Below, one piece after another: positions 1 to 10,460 of a DNA stretch of 64,000 nucleotides. Both the position numbers and the translations under genes were made by a program. Numbering within the stretch: position 1 is the first letter of the stretch; every line of letters starts with the position of its first letter. The stretch spans positions 1-64,000 of the forward strand of contig CANTFL010000223.1 in the NCBI GenBank assembly GCA_947650285.1, read 5' to 3'. Under the pieces are notes generated by a model that saw nothing but the letters and a program-made list of their open reading frames with translations, was not told the origin of the DNA and ran no database searches. This DNA comes from Hyaloperonospora brassicae. Taxonomy: Eukaryota > Oomycota > Peronosporomycetes > Peronosporales > Peronosporaceae.

Positions 1-270
1 TCGGGAAAACACTTCATGTTCCGTCTCATCCTTCTTACCCCTGCAATCATTCCTTCCCGCTTGAGTCTCGCTAGCCCTTGCTTCAGATTCATAACTCGTT
101 GGTATCGGAGCCTTTCCTTCCATTGGAAAGACGTCCCCATACAGCCGTTGCATCGTCCTGATAACGCTTGGAATTGCATCGAGTCCAAAAGCGTCCCTGA
201 GCTTGTCTATCCATTCCTTCATCTCTTTATCAATCACTTATGGTTTATTGATTGCCTCAGCCAGCTTTAA
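1..270 (-). pseudogene. Element A: gag fragment of a family-1 chromovirus, cut by the window edge
   Basis: Read on the minus strand this encodes a gag segment that matches the gag of element H (45646-45410) almost residue for residue: both show 'EWIDKLRDAFG', 'IPSVIRTMQRLYGDVFPM' and 'ARASETQAG'. Gag is the structural protein that packages the retrotransposon RNA. The reading frame runs off the left edge, so its length is unknown. The plus-strand frame over the same bases is only a shadow. The segment belongs to the same copy as the LTR at 961-1871, whose orientation puts gag to the left of the 5' LTR on the minus strand. Family assignment is by direct similarity to H; function is from general Ty3/Gypsy knowledge. 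Confidence 0.75.
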
Positions 271-939
271 GGTCCTGCAACTACCTTTAAATATTTCCCA
301 TCGCGCGCATGAGGTAGACATTGTACGCCGAGAGTGCCCCAATGCTTAAAACGGTGCAGGGCATGTTCAGCATGTTGCTGAGGTCGGACCATTTCGCTTG
401 AGTAGACCGTTTTATGTCGAACTGCTTGCCCCACTTGCTCTTCTTCATCTCTTCAGCACTTCGAAGGAGGACCCGGTTCGCCTTGCGGGGGATTTAGATC
501 GTCTTCGGGGTCCTGAAGAGGGACGATTGAAGCTCCCTACACCCAACATCAGATAGTCGATATATCCTTTTCCTTGCTCCGCTTGCACAAAGTCTCTTAC
601 CTCTTGTGCGTGTTTCTCCTTCATGGCCTATGCACGACTCACATGCCCGCATGAAACACACTCTTCTCTATGTCTTCCTTGAATACTCCTCCAATGTTGG
701 ACTCGTCCCTTTCATCTTGCTCTTCCTCCCCACAGTCATATCCTTTGAACTCATCGATTCAAAGCTCTCGTTTCACTTCCACCTGTACCTCGGTGTCTAC
801 CGTTGACGCCTGACACGACACAGCGCTAACCAATCTCCCAGCAGTCGCTGAGGTCCCGCCGCTCGCTAGTTTCGAATAGATGACCACATCGCTCGTTGAT
901 GGTTGTTTTATTACATGCTAAACAATTGCAAACCCTGAA
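271..939 (-). pseudogene. Element A: decayed gag N-terminus and leader
   Basis: This stretch is collinear with 45660-46398 of element H, base for base over long runs (for example the block around 297-440 and that around 540-620). It lies between the gag core and the primer binding site, so it should hold the gag N-terminus and untranslated leader. No intact reading frame of useful length remains on the minus strand. Confidence 0.6.
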
Positions 940-958
940 ATTCCGGGTCATGGCACCA
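940..958 (-). other. Element A primer binding site
   Basis: On the minus strand the bases read TGGTGCCATGACCCGGAAT, two bases inside the LTR end. A TGG start next to the 5' LTR is the usual PBS signature. TGGTGCC followed by a T-arm-like stretch would fit a histidine-type tRNA 3' end; that tRNA identity is inference. The equivalent site in H differs by one base. Confidence 0.55.
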
Positions 959-960
959 GT

Positions 961-1871
961 TGTCGTATAGTAGCTACTTAAATATGTAATACAACAGCCT
1001 TAAAGCACAAACACAGCAATCGCCGACATTAGTCGGCGCACGGGCTGGTACGAGAGGGTAGTCCCCCCGCAGTTCTTCCCTTCGGGTTTCAGTCGTGGCT
1101 ATCGCCTAACTGATTCCTTACTACCAATTCCTCCGGAAGTATTCCTGAGCTCAGCAGCTTCCAACCCATTTCACTCCCTGTGACTTCACACCTTAGGATG
1201 GAAGCCGACGCTCACGCGTTATAACAAGTCACCGGGCGCAGTGACCTCCCGACTAGAAGAATTAAGGTGTCTTCGGCTGAGGCCCACCGGCTTGTCGTTC
1301 GACAAGACCTTAAACGGTGCCGTCATTTGGGTCACCAGCTTGTCACTGGACTTGACTCACAACGGTTCTTTTACTGAGGTTTACCGGCTCGTCGATCACG
1401 AGACTCCTTCTTTTGCTAGTAGCGAGCGCTTCCCAACCCGGGCCTTCTTTAACTCTTGGCGCTACCAGTCGTTACCTCTTCAAGCAATGCCTTTCGAGAT
1501 TCGACGACAGGCATAATCTAGCCCACACAGGGACTTAACGAAAGTGTACGCGTGTCTTGGACTTAAAACTTCTGCACTATATTGGTTTATCTCTTTTGCT
1601 ATCTCGCGGAGCCAGTTTGAATGACTCTCTGCAATTCTCTAGTTCACATACAAAAAGAGTGATGAATCTGTTGTCCGATCTTCTCGCATTCTTCCCTTTA
1701 CTTGAGTCGCCGAAACTTCAGTTTGCCGACCCTCGGCGCTGTCACTTGAGCCGCTGACATTTAAGTCGCTCACACAGAGTGGCCAACCGTCGATCGCCAA
1801 CCCCAAAAGTCGCCGGCGGTCGGTTCGCTGACCCCCTCACTAATATCTCGAGGTTAGTATTCTATATACCA
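961..1871 (-). repeat. Element A 5' LTR (family 1)
   Basis: This matches the two LTRs of H (32944-33869 and 46420-47407) along its length. It begins 'tgtcgtatag' at the gag side and ends near 'ctatatacca', so on the minus strand it runs TG to CA. It contains the same degenerate array of roughly 15-bp units (about 1690-1830) and the same small plus-strand open frame (1241-1516) as the H LTRs. No partner LTR is inside the window, so the rest of element A lies to the left. Confidence 0.8.
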
Positions 1872-2689
1872 CCCTCTCGTGAAATTTGCGCTGGCGGATA
1901 CTTTGCTATAGCTTATTGCAATAGCGGCGCTGTGGGCTCTACCAATCGATATAGACTCATATTTTTTCTGGACTTGCTCTTCACTGGAGCATCTCGCGAA
2001 AATTCGGGACCTGGCGGAGCCGGATAGACTATACTTAAATTGCACGTCATCACTCATGCGGCAGCAAATATCTAAGTGAACAGCGTGGGATTGACTGAGG
2101 CGTATATGACAGAAATCGCTGCAGCATCATAGATTACGTTTATGGACTTCAACAAGCACGAAGTAAAAATATCGTGCTACTTCACATCTTTTAGGACAAC
2201 AAAAAGGTTTGACGCAGCATCGGATGCGCCGGCCTCCACTCAGTCCTATCGTCGAACGCTGTATCGTGAGGCTCAGTATATCGATGAAGATATTGCAGTC
2301 GTCATCTTGGTCCATCGCTTTTGTGAGTATAATCGCATGGCTACTATAGCGGCCAACGTTGCCCTCGACACAGAATCCTCCACAAGTGTTCGATGTGCAC
2401 AGTCCAGTCTGGTGGTCCGCTTGATACAGGCTAGCTTATGTATCGACCTTAATCAATGGAGCGAGATGTCACACTATGCGAACTGCGACGTGAAGCTGCG
2501 GTTTATCTACTCCTGCATCCGTCCCTGTTAAGTACAAGCGCCACTAGTTTTGTCTCTCACCTGTTACCAGGGGCACCCCACGAATCTAAACATTTGGTTT
2601 TATTACGCGACATAGACTAGAGCTGCATTCAAACGGATACTCTAAGTCCCCATTCGTACTTTAGTGGTTCTAACAAACAAAAACTCAAA
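1872..2689. other. No gene identified
   Basis: The sequence beyond the LTR of element A shows no recognisable protein, repeat or RNA gene. A 129-codon plus-strand frame (2142-2531) has no recognisable motif and no clear coding bias, so I do not call it. It may be decayed transposon DNA. Confidence 0.4.
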
Positions 2690-3245
2690 AAAGATGCATG
2701 ATGCTGCATGATACGAGCGTATAAGAGAGCTACGAAAAGTAACGATCCAGTGGTCCACGAACATACAAACTGAGTCTGCGGATACGCCATGCCATCTATC
2801 ATATACCACGATCCTATCCGGAATGGCATGCTGATGAATTGACTGCCTTGATCCAAAGCGCAACTAAAGCAAGATGCACGCGACAACGCTCAAAGTATAG
2901 GCAATCGCAGGTAGAACATAAATTAAGGGCGTTGTCGTCTGTAATATGATAAGCGAGATGACAGAAGAGTTGTATCGATGCCAACTAGCTTCTACTTGTA
3001 GCAACGAAACACTCATGGTCAGAAGTGAAGGCTTTGTGGAAGGGATAGAGGTAAGTAGACTATATGTAAACGAAGTAGAGGGCGAGATAAAAAGTTACGC
3101 GTTTACGACTTTATCCACAGATTTTTAAATTCACGAATGCTTGATCATTAAAACTGACCACACAGCTAGTTCGGGGTTTGTCCTCGACATCCAAAACTGT
3201 CGGTAGCGTATTGCAAGCGAATCGGACACAATTTGACTGCATTAG
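2690..3245. repeat. Decayed repeat K, left copy
   Basis: Two blocks here match 32185-32440: the block around 2705-2840 (shared 'tgatacgagc', 'gtggtccac', 'ccatgccatc' versus 'ccatgtcatc') and the block around 3160-3225 (shared 'gtagcgtattgcaagcg'). The left copy holds about 270 bp between the blocks (2880-3150) that the right copy lacks. Reading frames in both are full of stops. I do not recognise the family. Confidence 0.55.
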
Positions 3246-4005
3246 GTATCGTACAAGAAAGAGAAGCTACCTTCCAAGCAATAATATTAATGCATCACTC
3301 ATAAGACACCTTACCTAGTTGATCGTGTCGAAGATCAAGTGCGCTTCTGTGTTCGTGCACTATCATTTAGGTTGCTGCTTAAAATCTTGTCGGTCATAGA
3401 AGCTCACGACACGGGGCTTTTTTCATCTTCTCACTGAAAACCCTTTTGATGCCCCTTTCTCATAAAGGTTGGATGTACCATGTTCTAAGAATCATCGTTG
3501 CTTGTCTATGCTTTCTCTTCCAATGGAAATATGGGACGTCATATGGCGCGGCGTCTCCAAAGCTTACTTTACCTTGGCGAGAATACTTGCGGCTCGACAT
3601 CAATGTGCCACGCCAAGCTGTACTTTCAAGTGACTGTTCATGACGGTGCGTGATCTTCGCTATCTATCCTTTACTACCGCTCGCCCTGATTTGGTCAGTT
3701 AGCACACTTTTATGTAATTGTTCCAACGCAGCACTTCATTTCGCACAGCTTTTGGGTCAGCGACATTTCAGCAATATAGCGGACACGTTCGTATTTCTAG
3801 CCAAAATTAGTCTGCAAAGTCAAAGGTGTTTCTTGCGAAAATTACATATGCTACAATTCAAAACAAGCCATTTGAACATTCGATGCCTTCTTTACAAAGT
3901 CAAACAAATGATTACGCACTCCACTTTCAGCACATCGCTCGATCCTGACACAGTTTACACATCTTTACTACTTCATATCGTTTCTGCGTCCAGTCAAGGT
4001 CGCCC
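3246..4005. other. No gene identified; target site of element B
   Basis: AT-rich DNA without a recognisable gene. A 122-codon frame at 3650-4018 is cut by the start of element B, but it has no known motif and is not called. The last five bases (CGCCC, 4001-4005) are the left target-site duplication of element B. Confidence 0.45.
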
Positions 4006-4469
4006 TGTAACGAGGTGAGCCCCTTGCATATAATTTGGTACGAAGGTACCAATTTTTAGAAAATTATCTATTTTGATAGTATTTAATCAACACCACAATC
4101 GAAGAGGTGATGTTGTACGAATGTTGCCGTCAGGGACAACACTCTTTGGGTGCTCCACTGGCTGATCGATGGAATCGGTACATTAACCAGATTAACCACC
4201 TATCGCTGCTAGACGGGCGTAATGAGTGGTGAGCAAGAAACACACATAATGATTTGTAGTTTAACATAGTTAGACTAAGACAAAGGTACTTTTATTAACT
4301 ATATTAAATACAGTTTTACTTTCGCCTTAAACTTGAGCTTACGAGTTCTGTTTACTTCCTCGCGCTTCCTCAACGCCACGTGTACGTGACGTCGAGAGTA
4401 CGCACTCTTGTATTGGTTTTAAATACAAGGTCTTGCTCATTTATATGAGCAAGAGCGTTCCCCGTTACA
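4006..4469 (+). repeat. Element B 5' LTR
   Basis: 464 bp, TG...CA, matched by the split 3' LTR at 11570-11750/19738-20017. The uninterrupted stretch 'gtacattaaccagattaacc' around 4178 shows what the 3' LTR looked like before C inserted. It shares the box 'gtaatgagtggtgag' in varied form with all family-2 LTRs in the window. Confidence 0.92.
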
Positions 4470-4471
4470 TC

Positions 4472-4487
4472 TGGTAGCACTTCATAG
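4472..4487 (+). other. Element B primer binding site
   Basis: TGGTAGCACTTCATAG follows the 5' LTR after a two-base spacer. Element C has TGGTAGCACTTTGTAG at the same place. The first eight bases, TGGTAGCA, would pair with the 3' end of a typical eukaryotic initiator methionine tRNA, but the following bases do not fit it, so primer identity is open. Confidence 0.6.
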
Positions 4488-4519
4488 TTCTTTCAGCGAC
4501 CACAGCAACATAATCTAAC

Positions 4520-5744
4520 ATGAATTTGTAATATAATAAGGAATTCTTTCATGTTAGACGCGAAGCCTTAAGCCAATTGGGTGGCATTATATGGAGAACG
4601 GTAGATTAAATGATTTCTGCTGCAGTGAAACCGGCATTAGCGCTCTTTTTTTGTCTCTAGACAGAGACTAATAGCATGTCGCTATATCTAGATTCATTCA
4701 AAATGACCTTGTCGCCGAGAAGGAGAAGGTAGCCTTGCTTCATTACCAAGGCTTTCAACAGGCCGAGCAGTTGAAAGAACTCGGTGCTTGTCTGACAGAT
4801 CTGTTGAGACAGCAGCAATACCATGCTGCTGTTGGCGGGGTGACACACACACGTCGTCCCGAGATCTTGAAGATCGATATCTATAAGTACAAATGAGTCG
4901 ATATAGATTCTCTGATACTTTGATAAGAGCCATACGGGCAAGTTGTATCGAAGATGATCAAATGAAACTCATATTTGCTAAAGCCCACTTTGCAGGTCGT
5001 GCTAAGCCTTGAGCCTTACGGCTGTAAATGGGGGACCCTTACGCATTCCAGTCCCGGAAAGCTTTGAGAAACGGCTTGAACAAACATTTTTACCGCCGCG
5101 GGCTGATTTAAGCGCTCAATCAGAGCTCCTGAAACTTACGCAAGGTAAGCTTGATGTGCACGCTTACGCACAGCATATACGACTCCTCGCGGGCAGTATA
5201 ATTGCTGTCCAGGCAATGAACACACGTTGATTACGGTGAACATGCAAGGGCTCGTAGATGACCACGTCAGGAACCAACTATTACGCTTAAGGTTGGACAC
5301 GCTTAAACAAGCGATCGCAGCTGCAGAACAGGAAGACTTAAGCATGTGACAGGCTCATGCTAGTTCAAGCTCTATTCATTATTTGAGACGAAAAGAGACT
5401 GGAGGTCCAGAGCCCATGGACCTCTACATGTGCTCTGGACCTTCAGTCTCTTTTCGTCTACAAGCGGTTGCAAAAGTGCAATCGCTGTCAGAAGCTAGAA
5501 CACGACGCCCGTAAGTGAAGTGTCCCACTTCCAGTACAAAACAGTACAGAGCGAAGAGATCGTTTATTCGTCAGGAAGGGCAATGGGAGAGGTCTAACGC
5601 TGTTGCGAAACCGCAACAGCGATTCCGGAACCTCAAGAGAGTTTCCGAATATCTTGACGAAAGTTGCTCCAGATACGCAATCATTGTGTGTCTCTGCCCC
5701 TGGTGATGAGATATCACTCATTACGTCAAAATTATAAGTCACAA
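4520..5744 (+). pseudogene. Element B gag, broken
   Basis: The frame matching gag of C is recognisable as fragments. Around 4690-4890 it reads 'LVAEKEKVALLH' then 'HAAVGG', against 'LVAEREKVALLH' in C, and is broken by a stop near 4894. Around 5105-5200 it reads 'SELLKLTQGKLDVHAYAQH', against 'LKQGKRDVHSYAQH' in C. Gag would form the virus-like particle and bind RNA. The start ATG at about 4520 is followed by early stops. The CCHC zinc knuckle present in C is destroyed here, in part because an inverted copy of upstream sequence has replaced codons at 5432-5459. Confidence 0.8.
5386..5459. repeat. 28-bp inverted repeat replacing gag codons in element B
   Basis: The left arm 5386-5413 and right arm 5432-5459 are reverse complements with a single mismatch, around an 18-base loop. 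The left arm is homologous to gag of C; the right arm is not. In C the corresponding position still encodes the run up to the zinc knuckle. The right arm therefore looks like a templated inverted copy of the left arm. Confidence 0.85.
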
Positions 5745-6313
5745 AAGATTTGTCATTTCGTGCCCTAGTTGACTGTGGGGCGTCGAACAACTTTGTTCGA
5801 CGCCAATCACTAGAGGGTCGAAGGCTCAAGTTCGTTGAGCGCGACATTCCCCTCACGAGGATGACGGTGCACCTTACCACAGGCGCATCGATTACCGTTG
5901 AGAAACGTGTAGTAGGAATCCACTACACGTTAGAGGGCGAGCAGTACGATGATGATTTCATCGTACTGGATCTGGATGACAAATGTGATGTCATCCTGGA
6001 ATTACCTTGGCTCAGAAGGTACGAGCCAAGGGTGAGCTGGCAGCATCGATCCGTGAAGATGCATGCCGCTTGTTCATCATATGGCCATCTGATGAACGTC
6101 TTGGAGCGTCCACAAGCGTGTGGATGTTCTGCGAGTGCGTGCGATGGTTTCACTTGCGGTTCGGTCGTTCGCACGACTGCACAAGATCACAGTGTAGTTG
6201 ATCACTACACTGTGGAGCAAGGTCCCGGCGGCTGTACAGGATTACAGGCGGCGCCGAAGGTCCACCACTCGAATGAGTCGAGTGGACCGGGACATGGTTG
6301 CATGCCTAGCGGG
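5745..6313 (+). pseudogene. Element B retropepsin-type protease
   Basis: The frame encodes a retroviral-type aspartic protease that would cut the Gag-Pol polyprotein. The active-site motif is 'LVDCGASNNFVRRQSL', with D-C-G (5771-5779) where D-S/T-G is usual. The downstream hydrophobic flap-side motif reads 'VILELPWLRRYEPRVSW', where C has 'VILGLPWLRKYEP', so the conserved glycine is lost in B. From about 5745 the DNA is nearly identical to C, unlike the gag region just before it. The frame ends at an amber codon (6314-6316) that is also present in C; element E has CAG at this place. After the amber the same frame stays open into RT. Confidence 0.85.
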
Positions 6314-6316
6314 TAG

Positions 6317-7857
6317 CATCTTAGAAGAAAGAAACCGGTTGCCCACAAGCGGCAACACGGATATCCTAGGTCGACTGGAGAGTCGACCGTAGAGGATCGG
6401 TACCTGACTGTGGTTGCACAGCCACAGTCAGAAGACTTCGAGGGAATAAGTCCCCACGTACTTGAGGAAGAAATTACTCAAGAGTCGCTTGCTGAAGGAT
6501 CAGGCCCTCAGCAACCTGTGGAATCAAGTTCCCAGGAAGAAACCGAGATGTTGAACGTCTTGGTCAATGACGGATCAAGCTTAGGCGCTAATACGCTTGA
6601 TCTAATTGCGCCTCCGAAGTTAACATCGGAGATAACTCAATTGCCAACGCTAGAACCGAAACGGTTCTTGCGTGATCTGCGTAGTAACAAAGTCAAGCAG
6701 ATCTTCATACTCGTCACAGATGACGAGTATGTGAACGATATTCGGTCGGCAACAGAATTTGCTGAGAGCAGCGGGTTCTCAGCAGCTCATCGATGGACGA
6801 AAGTGTCCTCGATGAGAAGACTCGGATTGAGCGTTACCCCTTTTCAACCATGGGAGTCAATTCAGGCAAATACTTTGTATAAGGATTTGATCGAATTCAT
6901 GGATGTATTTTCTGAATCCGTACCTTGCGAGTTGCCTAAGGACAAAGGCACTCGACACGAGATCGAGCTCAGACCGGGCTCGAAGTACTGTGTCATGAAG
7001 CAGTGGCCACTGCCTCGTGAACAAGTACTAGCGATCGACAAGTTCTTTGCAGATCGCTTAGCAGCGGGCCATGTGAGGGAATCAACATCCCCTCACAGCT
7101 CTCCGACCTTCTGTGTGCGAAAGGCCACAGGAGGGTGGCGGATAGTGCACGCATTCAACAAATTGAATGCTGCAACGGTACCGGCTCAGACGCCGATACC
7201 GAGGAAGGACGTAATCATAGATGGTATGTCAAAGAGTACCATCTTTTCTTCCATGGATCTGATGGATAGCTTCTATCAGATCCTCATGCGTGAACGGGAC
7301 ATCCCGTTCACAGCATGGAGTACCCCCAGCGGGATGCTGTGGGAGTGACTAGTTATGCCACAGGGCTGAGTAATGCCCCTGCAACATTCAACAGATGTGT
7401 CACAAATCTGTTGGGACCGGTGGGAGACTTCGCACCGAGTTACTTCGACGATGTGTTCGTCCATAGCCGGGCTACGGACGGAATGACGGACGTGAAAGTT
7501 CACAGAACTCACGTTCGTCAGGTTCTTCAACTAATGGGCAAGCATAAGTTGTACGCCAACCTCAAGAAGTGTATATTCGCGGCTAGCAAAATACAACTTC
7601 TTGGGTGCATCGTGGGTAAACACGGCGTACGCCCTGATCCCGAAAAGATCAAGGCAATCACCGACTGGCCAGTGCCAGTCGGTCAAGGGACTAAGTAAGT
7701 TCCTTGGACTAGCGGCGTACTTGCACAAGTACTCGCCCAACTACGCCGAGATGACTGTTCATCTTTCTTGTTTACTCAAGAAAAATGTCAAGTGGTCATG
7801 GAACGCTGAGTGCCAGCGTTCCTTTAAAGGTATCAAGCGGAGCTTGATACAGTCGCC
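6317..7857 (+). pseudogene. Element B reverse transcriptase
   Basis: Frames in series encode a Ty3/Gypsy RT, which copies the element RNA into DNA. A 180-residue linker precedes the fingers, marked by 'LRPGSKYCVMKQWPLPREQ'. Then come 'GGWRIVHAFNKLN' and 'FSSMDLMDSFYQI' (first catalytic Asp), and 'SYFDDVFVHS' with the catalytic FDD at 7444-7452. Breaks: a TGA at 7346-7348; a one-base loss within 'cagggctgag' (7361-7370), interrupting the 'PQGLSNAPATFN' motif; and a two-base loss near 7685, seen by comparison with element D. The second and third breaks are also in C. Catalytic residues themselves are intact. Confidence 0.88.
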
Positions 7858-8330
7858 GATCTTGGCGATTGCAGATCAGGACAGTCCATTTCATGTGATC
7901 TGCGACGCCAGCGGTTTTGCGATGGAGTGTGCGTTAATGCAATTTGATGCAGATGGCGCAGATCGCGTCATCTACTATCAGTCGCGTCAGCTGAGCGCAA
8001 CTACCCAGTGCATGACAAGGAACTTATTGCCATGAAGTACGCACTGGCTAATTTCCGCGCCGATCTCTTCGGAGATAGAAAATTCACTGTCTATACGGCC
8101 CATGAGTCTTTACGCACGGCCGTAAATAGTCCACACCTCTCTCAGAGAATGGCGATTTGACTTTATTTCTTTGCCAATTATAAATTCTCCGTCGAATTCA
8201 AAACAGGACGAGTTGACGTCTTTGCTTATGCGCTTTCGCGCCGGCTCGACTTCGGAGCGGGCACGCCACCCAACAGTGAGAATACCCCACTGTTGCGACA
8301 CTTAGAGCCAGTGTACCTTTGTCAACATTA
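7858..8330 (+). pseudogene. Element B RNase H domain
   Basis: Starts with 'ILAIADQDSPFHVICDASG', the typical first strand of the Gypsy RNase H with its catalytic Asp, followed by 'CALMQFDADGADRVIYYQSRQLS'. A nine-base deletion relative to C lies in 'SRQLQAAERNY' near 7999. From here on the sequence is much more diverged from C, and frameshifts appear before 'ALSRRLDFGAG' (around 8230). The domain would remove the RNA template during reverse transcription. Confidence 0.8.
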
Positions 8331-8419
8331 CATTACGACGTAAGAAACGACTTCGCAGGAGTAACAATCTCCTCCGTTTGGTGAATCATCTGGCGAATCC
8401 ATTTCAAAAAATTTAAAAG

Positions 8420-9260
8420 AATTTTTGGCTTTGTACCGATCCGATCAGGATCGGTATACAACACGCAACGGGCTGCTATATTATACAGCCGTTGACGGTG
8501 ACACGTCTTGTGTCGTCGTACCCGCTCATCATGATTTGCGTCTACGCATCATGTTTGAGTGTCACGATGCGTCATCTGGTGGTCATCGGGGTAGGGAAAA
8601 GACTTACCTCACGGTAAGTCGTGACTTTTACTGGCCACGCCAGTATCAGTTTGTACGCAAGTACATACGTGCTTGCGAGGTTTGCCAACGGGTAAAGTCT
8701 AGTCCTTCATCCCGTGCGCCAATTGCAGCCTCTGCCTGTTCCGACAGAGTGCTGGAAGTCCGCATCAATGAACTTCGTCTTCGGTTTTCCTGAAGACGTT
8801 CACAAGAATAATGGTATTCTTGTGTTTGTTTACCTGTTTATCAAGATGGAGCATCTTGCTGCGATTTCCAATTCGATCACTGTAGACGAATGTGCGCGTG
8901 TCTTCATCAACACGATATTTCGATTCCACGAGGTACTCCGTACCTCGTATCCCATCGTGATCCTTGATTCACGGTGGACTTTTGGCAATCCGTGTTCCAA
9001 TCTCTTGGAAGACGCCTAAAGATGTCAACACCTGACCATCCCAAAAGAGATGGTCAGTCGGAACGTGCGAACCATGTCCTTAAAGAAACACTTTGAAAAT
9101 ACGTCCACTCGTTCTCGCGTATGAGCGTATTTCCTACCTCTGATGGAATTCGCCATCAATAATTCGGTGAATGCTTTATCCCAGCATACACCATTCTTCG
9201 TGAATGGCATACGCCAGCCACGTATGCCCACCCTGTTAGGGTGTTACTCTTGGATAAGGG
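8420..9260 (+). pseudogene. Element B integrase, zinc-binding and core domains
   Basis: The HHCC zinc domain is visible as 'VPAHHDLRLRIMFECHDA' and 'RACEVCQRVK'. The core begins 'SASMNFVFGFPED': the first catalytic Asp of Gypsy integrases (usually M-D-F) is Asn (codon 8771-8773), as in C. The rest is frameshifted; 'DHPKRDGQSERANHVLKE' (about 9030-9090) holds the conserved catalytic Glu, followed by a stop. 8425-8835 is again nearly identical to C, between diverged stretches. Integrase would insert the DNA copy into the genome; with Asn at the first site it should be inactive. Confidence 0.85.
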
Positions 9261-9299
9261 GGGAGACTCGCTAGAGCAAAATCCATTCTGGCTCTTGAT

Positions 9300-10460
9300 C
9301 ATTACGTGTCGACACTAACGTCGTCACGTATGATGCCGATGTCGATCAAGTAGATATCAAAGAAGAACATCACTTCAATAATATCGATAATACTATTATT
9401 GAATCAGATATTGATGAAGATGCTGGTATATTCAGCATCGCCAACGACTCTTCCAGCGAGAAGGATGACACCCTCGGTGATTAACAGAACATCAAAACGC
9501 CTCGTTCTGCATTTCGCACACTGAGAGCAGAATTAAACAATGTCAAGTCAGGCGAAAGATTTCAGCTGGCACGAGAAGCAGGGGTCCGCTTCGTGCGGGA
9601 TTTCATCGCTCACGCGGTGGACCAGCAGAAGCGGTCGGCTGATGATAATGGAATAGCAAGTGTTCTTTCATTTAAGATTAAAGACCTAGTACTACTGTCT
9701 ATGGTAAATCTATCCAGACATGTAATAAATAACGTGGGGAGCAGTAAACTAATGCCCAAGTATATCGGCCCATTTCGTGTGCTGCGCCTACAAGGCAACG
9801 CATACACGATTAAGGTGCCACGTAGAATGCGTACGCATCCTACATTGTACGTGGGGCGTCTCCGCCCGCACTGCCAATACGAGCCTTCTTCTTACGATTA
9901 AGATAACTTCCACGTTCTAGAACCTCCATCAGGTTCTTGGTTTCGCGCTCCAGACGTTCAGTCGTAGTGAGGAGACCTCCCCGTGAACCTAATAGATGTT
10001 CCTACAAGCTGTCGCCAGCTCGTCAGAAAGGGAACGGACATCCCGCTCGACCTACAGCTGTGCCGTGGCATAATCGGCGCGATCCTTCGCACGATCAGCC
10101 TTCCGATCTTTTCGGTGCTTCCGCATAGTGTCGGTCAGAGCATAACGCCTGTCTCTCTCGCGCTCTAAATGCTCGCGCAATTTGGAGATTGCGCGATCCA
10201 TCTCGTGTTGGTCGAGATGGTGAGTCAAATGACTTGGATGAGTTTTTTCTTCCCTCTTCTCATCCGTTGATGGACTCACACGGTGGTTAACGATTACTTT
10301 TGGAGTTTATCTTTAATTGCGTGACGATTTGGGAGCAATATCGATTCACCTCGTCCAGTGGCGGGGGTACCCTCTCGTGGAACAGCTAGGAGCCCCGCTC
10401 TCAGCTGATGATGGATGTCTCTGGTCTCGTCGAGCAGTACGACGAGAAGCATCATATGAC
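9300..10460 (+). pseudogene. Element B Pol C-terminal tail: acidic linker, GPY-type module, chromodomain
   Basis: Three parts can be seen. 9316-9483 is an acidic linker ('DADVDQVDIKEEHH', 'EDAGIFSIAND') in a frame different from the integrase core. 9600-9901 is the C-terminal integrase module, with 'LMPKYIGPFRVLRLQGNAYTI' and 'HPTLYVGRLRPHCQYEP'. 10335-10455 is a chromodomain remnant, split over two frames: 'HLVQWRGYP', then 'EPRSQLMMDVSGLVEQYDEKH'. A chromodomain directs integration to particular chromatin in chromoviruses. The same DNA is covered on the other strand by the antisense ORF. Confidence 0.8.

Noticed and set aside
2142..2531. 129-codon plus-strand open frame
   Set aside because: No recognisable motif, no repeat partner showing conservation, no promoter-like signal; length is not exceptional for this sequence composition.
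3650..4018. 122-codon frame with a hydrophobic start, ending inside the LTR of B
   Set aside because: Its end is created by the element insertion, and the hydrophobic start is typical of AT-rich random frames; no domain seen.
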